From positions 52,074,746 to 52,138,745 of the forward strand of contig OX345636.1 of the NCBI GenBank assembly GCA_947044365.1: 64,000 nucleotides of DNA, read 5' to 3'. This document shows, in pieces, positions 59,893 through 64,000 of the stretch. The first letter of the stretch is position 1; each line of letters opens with the position of its first letter. The notes beneath the pieces are model-generated. The model did no database searches, was not told where the DNA came from, and worked only from the letters and a program-made list of their open reading frames with translations. The stretch is from Petrosia ficiformis (lineage: Eukaryota > Porifera > Demospongiae > Haplosclerida > Petrosiidae). The position numbers were made by a program, and so were the translations under genes.

Positions 59893-62120
59893 TGTATAGA
59901 TATGTAGTTCAAACCCATGGGAAATCAATCATAAGGAAGACCTTCTGCTTCATCATGTGTGTTTGAAGAGATACGTTCCACTGTACTTTGATAAACCACT
60001 CATACAAATGCTACATTAGTTAATACTTAAAGCTTATTAGTTATTACATGTACTCATATACAGGTTCATTTTGACTCCTGTGGATGAAGTATTTGATCAC
60101 ATGAAAACAAAAGATATTGAAAACAAAGAAAAAATAAAGAAAATTGAGGTATTAGTATTTATCTAACCATCTTTAAGTGTGAAAATTATCATTCCTCACA
60201 AAAATGAGGTGCTTCCAGGTCGTGGCTACAACATGTTGCATGGTACATGTGCAGATAAATATTTATAGAGATATGTGCTGTATATATGCAGAAAAGTAGA
60301 TCACATCGTCCATTTCTTTGTTGTCCTATAAATATCCTACACATACACAATCATTCTGACATTAGTGTGTGCAGCTTTGAAAGCAATATGTAGTGGTGTA
60401 GTGACTAATGGTAGGCACAGTTTTGAGTGTCAGAAAATCTGTTCATTAATTATTCATGAGGGTATGGCCAAACTTAATTAATTAATCAGCAAGTTGATGC
60501 CACAGGAAGCCAATGAAATATACCAGCTAGCCAAACTGTGAATAGTATTTATGTATAGCTACATGTATTTGTGATTCATTCTGAGTAACTAGCAATCTGT
60601 GTAATTACCTCACAAACATGTATAGCTGCAGCATATATGTGCAGTGGCATAGCTGGGACCAAGCATCGAAATTTAATGAAGTGGAACAATTGTAACATCC
60701 ATGATGAATGTTGCAATTATTCCAATTCATTTCATTTATTTGTTGCCATAATTATTATCATAAATAAAAGTTATTGAACAGACTAACACTTAGTATAACC
60801 AAAAATACTTATCCCACTAACTTTTAGTCCAGTTTCCAACTTTAAAATTGTAGAATATATGGACCTTATTAAAACATAATTTTACTATTTAGAACTATTT
60901 ACATTTGTCAAAAGGATTGTTTCAGGAAAGCAGCTATTTGCAATTTTTCATTTTAGTTAATTACTGTATGGTTATTTGCAATAGACTTGTAATTTAGTTA
61001 TAGTTTAGTTGACTGAAAGGGGGTTTTAGTTACAGTTATAGTTACTAAAACGACACCATTTATAAAGCTGAACCATGATTATTAATCTGAACACTTATAA
61101 TTTGGACTGGCTGTATAATAATTAAAGTTGTATATCAGCTGAAATTAAATTTTGATTTTGCTAAAATGGTCATTTTTATAAACATGGTTCATTATAAATA
61201 GTTTAATCAGCACATTGGTCATGAATAATCACCTCTCAGATAATGTGGTTACCGAAGTATATAGTATATACTGAGTAAACAGCACTAAATGCAAGTTAGA
61301 ATGTGACCACCACTCTACATAGTCTGGGATGAACATTGTTAATATAATTATACAGCATTAATTAATTATAAAACTATACTTTTCATGGGTAGCTCACATA
61401 TTTGTGATCTGTTAATAAGATTGGAGTTGCTGATTCATTTTTCTAACTTAATTAGTGCAAAGCCATTTTATACAAGACACAGGAACACTATCAAAACATT
61501 GACAGACAATATTATTTTAAAGGTGTTTCTAAGGAGGGTTGGCGATAATTTAATTTCTAAGCTATCTCATAGGAATTGAAACTCTTGTTTGGTTTGCAAT
61601 ACTCCATATAAGGTAGTAGTACCACACTGTATTTGACTATCCTTGTGTTCAGTTGTTTGAGTGAAATCCATGTACATTTGCATGAAAACCTTTTGGTTCA
61701 GTCTTACCCAGACCACCATGTGCAAAAGACAGTCTGGAACAGTTTCTTCAGAATTCTTGGTCCAAACATCAAACGTCCTTTCCACTCAAAAAGGACATTG
61801 GTTAACATTGAACATCTTTTTTTGAGTGGAAAGGACAGGACGTTTGACACTTGGACCAAGAATTTGAAAGAATTGTTTCAGACCATCTTTTGCCATAGGG
61901 CATGGCAGTCTGGGATGAGACTAAGTTCAGTCTGGTACCTTTTTGACACAAAGTACTGATCACGGTGATGAGCCTATAATATCTGAGATTCATTTTGTAA
62001 TTATAATCTCATTGTCTGTCTCTCTCTCTCTGTTGTTAGAAAAACATAGAGTATTATGAAGAAGATTTAAAGAGATCAGAACACAGTGTTAGAGAACTTG
62101 TGTCACAGAAGAGAAAATAA
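51389..62120 (+). CDS. PFDN1: Prefoldin subunit 1, four exons
   Basis: Exons are 51389-51412 (MADPELTK), 51540-51706, 60064-60148 and 62040-62120. All junctions are GT..AG and in phase, giving 118 residues. The family is about 120. The protein is a single beta-type prefoldin fold: an N-terminal helix (AFADHQAKVMETTQRIK), the conserved YESLGRLFIL turn at the exon 2/3 join and a C-terminal coiled coil ending KRSEHSVRELVSQKRK. Prefoldin is the hexameric cytosolic chaperone that hands nascent actin and tubulin to the CCT chaperonin; PFDN1 is one of four beta subunits. Intron 2 is 8.36 kb and is filled with transposons, which must be removed by splicing. No coding damage is seen. Confidence 0.9.
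53017..53394 (+). CDS. THAP zinc-finger domain of the transposon transposase
   Basis: It starts MVHFCAVPGCSNRSDRETH and shows the C2CH pattern of THAP domains: C-x4-C early, then CSEHF near residue 58. A basic RRRLIRN tail follows. The frame ends in ACATGA, overlapping the next ATG by four bases. Related transposases carry THAP and DDE parts in one protein, so a frameshift or an unrecognised intron probably separates them here. THAP binds DNA, likely the element's own ends. Confidence 0.8.
   Translation: MVHFCAVPGCSNRSDRETHLTFHRLPLKRKELLKEWIHKIGRKNLPLNPSTRVCSEHFVNSRGRMLRSDEVPSVNLPILPTRVSQPTPRRRLIRNTMLYTDSSAQEESGSIEHCCELVMLVSTLT
53391..54431 (+). CDS. DDE_4-type transposase catalytic part
   Basis: The frame spans 346 codons. 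A short coiled coil (LAEIERELNSVKEQLK) comes first, then a helix-turn-helix (LAYRFGVSQSTVSRIIVTW). Next is the DDE core: Asp in VVIDATEIF, Asp in SVMADRGFDI and Glu in SLRIHVERAM. All three catalytic residues are present. The family is the Harbinger/ISL2EU-like DDE_Tnp_4 group. The frame is open to its stop, so the catalytic half looks intact. Confidence 0.85.
   Translation: MSMSDLAEIERELNSVKEQLKTSRIEYVDEVEKQKFGLKSIGEDDAKVRFYTGFTSLSVLMVRYNFLGPAVDNLSYWCSSSSKSAGKEGESKTKKGRKRLLAPLDEFFLLLIRLRLGLFEQDLAYRFGVSQSTVSRIIVTWTNFIYLQFKQIPLWPPRALIQSNMPNAFKEKYPLTRVVIDATEIFVEQPSLPELQQLTFSSYKNYNTYKGLIGISPSGAVIFVSDLYPGSISDKELTRQCGLLDKLESGDSVMADRGFDIEDDLILLGVKLNIPPFLRGKDQLSSYELVETRRITSLRIHVERAMEQLKNFHIFDRPLPSFLSDTANQVFFICSVLTNFYPSLCK
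54479..56206 (-). pseudogene. SAP / SWIM / YqaJ accessory gene of the transposon, frame-broken
   Basis: Exon 1 (56206 to about 56009) encodes a SAP-type DNA-binding region (LTTPQLKRWLQCRNAPLKGK). It can splice in phase to a frame starting at 55935 (VQAYIRNGWANNV). Near 55500 a SWIM zinc finger reads CGCPAGKGPCASCKHIG, but the frame shifts directly after it. The 54479-55078 frame holds the YqaJ nuclease (WGCHYESIAI, WIGASPDGRV, GIVEIKCPY), with the expected catalytic Asp, Glu and Lys. YqaJ is an exonuclease-type recombinase. Frame breaks near 55450 and 55100 suggest decay, though unrecognised short introns remain possible. Confidence 0.7.
56721..57623 (+). mobile_element. Tc1-like deletion derivative retaining the C-terminal catalytic motif
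   Basis: Terminal repeats ACTATAGTCTATTCAC are perfect over 16 bp at both ends. They contain TA at the position expected for a TA target duplication. Inside, a plus frame near 56945 has NPVELAWAQVKRYI, the last catalytic motif of Tc1/DDE_3 transposases. The rest is broken, and an acidic Ser/Glu tail (SSEDKSSEKS) ends near 57249. The N-terminal half is absent. It is complementary to the remnant at 49969-50695 and lies in PFDN1 intron 2. Confidence 0.75.
57840..59080 (-). pseudogene. Decayed Crypton-type tyrosine recombinase
   Basis: Reading minus from 59080, a basic Ser-rich start (MSSEKENDDPNPVPSKK) leads to LLNKWLCVFINETR, then the LRGGQEHR motif carrying the first catalytic Arg. Toward 58170-58020 comes NHLLRVAGTTSLYEAGVPEK with SLRHYER, containing the His-x-x-Arg and final Tyr of tyrosine recombinases (the DUF3504 group of animal Cryptons). 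Several stops interrupt it, including near 58590 and 58465, and the usual GH box reads EHR. It is inactive, and lies antisense in PFDN1 intron 2. Confidence 0.7.
59254..59834. repeat. Nested palindrome: two ~152 bp hairpins in an inverted repeat
   Basis: Unit 1 (59254-59406) and unit 2 (59683-59834) are near-identical when one is reverse-complemented. Each is itself palindromic, with tips TAGTATGCTAATAGGTCC and its complement and a centre around GCCTGAGCCTGCAAGGGC. The spacer (59407-59682) is also an inverted repeat, with outer blocks ATGATGGTGACATCTCC and inner blocks CACCACATCAAAGGGAT. A (TA)n array lies on the axis. Confidence 0.85.
59839..59890. repeat. (TA)n microsatellite
   Basis: An uninterrupted run of AT dinucleotides lies immediately after the nested palindrome. 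Confidence 0.85.
60150..61600. other. PFDN1 intron 3, mostly unassigned
   Basis: It contains a copy of the block TTAATTATTCATGAGGG (about 60445) that also occurs near 48118 and inverted near 32272, so a dispersed repeat is present. No coding sequence is supported. Confidence 0.4.
61670..61935. mobile_element. ~260 bp foldback MITE in PFDN1 intron 3
   Basis: The blocks AATTCTTGGTCCAA and CGTCCTTTCCACTCAAAAA are mirrored at the right (TTTTGAGTGGAAAGGAC, TTGGACCAAGAATT). The outer ends CAGTCTTACCCAGAC and GTCTGGGATGAGACTA also pair. The tip TAGTCTCATCCC resembles the TAGTCT ends of the short elements at 12377 and 48779. Confidence 0.65.
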
Positions 62121-62235
62121 ATGACAGATTAAATGTACTATGCATGTATCATTATCATGAAATTAATGAAAACTTAATTGTTATCGTAAAAGTGGTGTAC
62201 AATTTTATTTTCGCTATTCACCAAGAGACCTATAG

Positions 62236-62375
62236 ATTGAGTATCTCTTGGGATCCATTGAGACCTGTATATTCTCAGTATCCATTGAGACTTATATATT
62301 CTTGGTATCTATTACCTATATATTCCTGGTATTCATGGAGACCTATATGAATATTCCTAGTATTCATTGAGACCT
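62236..62375. repeat. Minisatellite, ~25-30 bp unit
   Basis: Four or five imperfect tandem units built around TATTCATGGAGACCTATAT lie just downstream of PFDN1. Confidence 0.6.
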
Positions 62376-62524
62376 GTAATTATATAACATACCTTCTCAG
62401 TAGAAGTGACTATAAGTGGATAATGTTGTTTACATGTAATTATATAGTTAAAGTCTGTTCACATTTACAATGCACTCAGAAGTATGATGTAATGACTACA
62501 TATGATTATATATATCTAATATAT

Positions 62525-62700
62525 ATACTATAGTAATGTCATAAGGTTCACATGATAATACTGTAATTAAGCTATGGATTGAAATTTGACCGATAAAAGA
62601 AGAACAGGAAGGATAAATATTGAAAATGGTGTAGATACAAGTCCTTCTAAACTACATTTTTCAAAGGTCATGGTGAACATGAATGAACTTCACTCAATAC
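62525..62700. repeat. Second copy of the 9600-9800 dispersed repeat
   Basis: It shares ordered blocks such as ATGGATTGAAATTT and GAAAATGGTG with the receptor-intron copy. Confidence 0.5.
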
Positions 62701-63232
62701 GAGTATTTAAATGTACTTTCTGACTCAGTATGAGAAGATTATAATATATAATAATGGAGAGTACAATTATAATACACAAGCTTATCGTATTATTTATGGA
62801 GATTGCTTCATTACTGAAAGTGGACATGCATCATTACATACATAAAGTTACTCAAGAGAAGATAAAAAATTATGAAGAAACATAAGTAATCATCATCTCC
62901 AAGATACATGTACAGAATCGATTCTCAATGTAGTAACTGCCCAAAACATTTTTGTGATTCCAATAGTAGTTATTGTATTGATTGTTGCTAGGTAGAAAAA
63001 AAACTGCTTTTTGTTTGAGTGAGTACAAGTACTTTAGTTGTGTAGAGGAAGTTTATGATCAATAAGTCTAGAATAATATTTTAAAGAAAAAATTTATTTT
63101 AGAACTTTGGGAACAGAGAAAGAACACAATATCAATGCACATATTAGTACTGTTAGATTGATAGAGTAAAAACATAAAACAATTCATCAGATGTTTAAAT
63201 TTACTTTTACTTGACAAACAAACAGAATGCAA

Positions 63233-64000
63233 TTAAATGCTATTATCTTTTCCAACTGTATTATTAATTAATCTCATAGTTTGTAATGTACAAGAATCAA
63301 AAGTATCAAGTGACGAAGGCCCACTGATTGTTGGACTGAAAGCACTACTCCAACTGCTGCGATCTTCCCACTGGTCCAATGCTGACAGATCTTCTGAAGA
63401 CCATGACAAACTAATATTTCCTAATTGTGACTTTGGTCGACTTCCAGAACCACGCTTTAAAAATTGCAGAAGACTTGATTTCCTTTTGGACGATGGTGAA
63501 AGAGGGTAGACATTAGGTTGTGGAGAAGAAGGTACTGAACTATTTGTTGCTACAAGAGATTGACGTTTAGATCTAAGTTTTACTTCAGCATCAATGCTGA
63601 ATGAAAATGACCTGGGGACTTTGGATCTATCTACAGAACCAGCATGTGACGAAGATGGGCGCTTCATTTTTGGAGAGTGAAGTCTAAGAGTACTATAACT
63701 ACTAATATCACTTACTTTATCTCCAAGCACTGACATCATATGCTTCAACTTATTCAAACGTTCAAGAGCACCAAGAAGCTCTTTATTATTGGGACAAGCA
63801 CTGATTCCTTCCATATACACCTTTTCAGCTTTCTCCCATTCATTAACAACACACAAAGAAGAGCCCATTACAAGATACCATTTTGGATCTGATGGATTTG
63901 AAGAAACTTCTTTATCAGCTGTTTCATATATTCTCTCCAGTTTATTGAGAATAGTACTCATTCGGTCTCTTTGTACAGTACGCGGCACTGGCAACGATTC
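63233..64000 (-). CDS. TPR-containing protein, C-terminal part, cut by the window edge
   Basis: The frame is open at the right edge and runs 255 codons to a stop at 63233. No ATG near the edge is a credible start, so the gene continues beyond 64000. Residues ~36-85 form tetratricopeptide-like helices (WYLVMGSSLCVVNEWEKAEK, then YMEGISACPNNKELLGAL). The remainder is Ser/Pro/Lys-rich and probably disordered, with many candidate phosphorylation sites (KRKSSL, RPSSSH). TPRs bind partner proteins. No specific ortholog could be named. It converges with PFDN1. Confidence 0.65.
   Translation of the reverse strand, partial: ESLPVPRTVQRDRMSTILNKLERIYETADKEVSSNPSDPKWYLVMGSSLCVVNEWEKAEKVYMEGISACPNNKELLGALERLNKLKHMMSVLGDKVSDISSYSTLRLHSPKMKRPSSSHAGSVDRSKVPRSFSFSIDAEVKLRSKRQSLVATNSSVPSSPQPNVYPLSPSSKRKSSLLQFLKRGSGSRPKSQLGNISLSWSSEDLSALDQWEDRSSWSSAFSPTISGPSSLDTFDSCTLQTMRLINNTVGKDNSI

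Overview
The window looks like nuclear DNA of an early-branching animal, most likely a demosponge of the Amphimedon type. This is inferred from strong AT richness, many short exons with GT..AG introns, animal genes (MSH3, prefoldin subunit 1, a Death-domain caspase, ISG12/IFI27-family proteins, an Ig/SEA receptor) and dense DNA-transposon debris. Species was not tested. No rRNA, tRNA gene or CRISPR array was seen. Exon models were built by eye from reading frame, splice sites and intron phase, with no transcript support.

Layout, left to right. 1-5 kb holds MITEs and a decayed hAT transposase. 5.2-10.5 kb (minus) is an eight-exon receptor gene: signal peptide, two Ig-like domains, Ser-rich and Pro/Ser-rich stalk, SEA-like region, transmembrane helix. 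12.7-25.9 kb (minus) is a caspase gene: a small N-terminal module, linker exons, a C14 caspase domain, then either a Death-domain last exon or a transmembrane tail. 27.3-31.5 kb (minus) is a broken Ty3/gypsy element. 33.0-35.7 kb (minus) is a second gene with almost the same first two exons as the caspase gene, here joined in frame to an ISG12/IFI27 membrane domain. 36.9-37.5 kb is a short hAT derivative. 39.2-46.6 kb (minus) is the mismatch-repair gene MSH3. 49.0-49.3 kb (minus) is a stand-alone ISG12 gene inside a duplicate of the DNA around the 33 kb copy. 51.4-62.1 kb (plus) is PFDN1, whose 8.4 kb second intron carries a near-complete ISL2EU-type transposon, a Tc1-like deletion derivative, a decayed Crypton and a nested palindrome. 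63.2 kb to the right edge (minus) is a TPR gene, cut by the window.

The most interesting signal is the pair of genes at 12.7-25.9 and 33.0-35.7 kb. One 103-residue N-terminal module, encoded by two exons, is spliced in phase either to a caspase (with Death or membrane tail) or to an ISG12 pore-like domain. The duplicated DNA loses similarity within a few bases of the splice acceptor of the ISG12 exon. This resembles effector swapping in a cell-death or innate-defence family. The two proteins could meet through the shared module, but that is inference.
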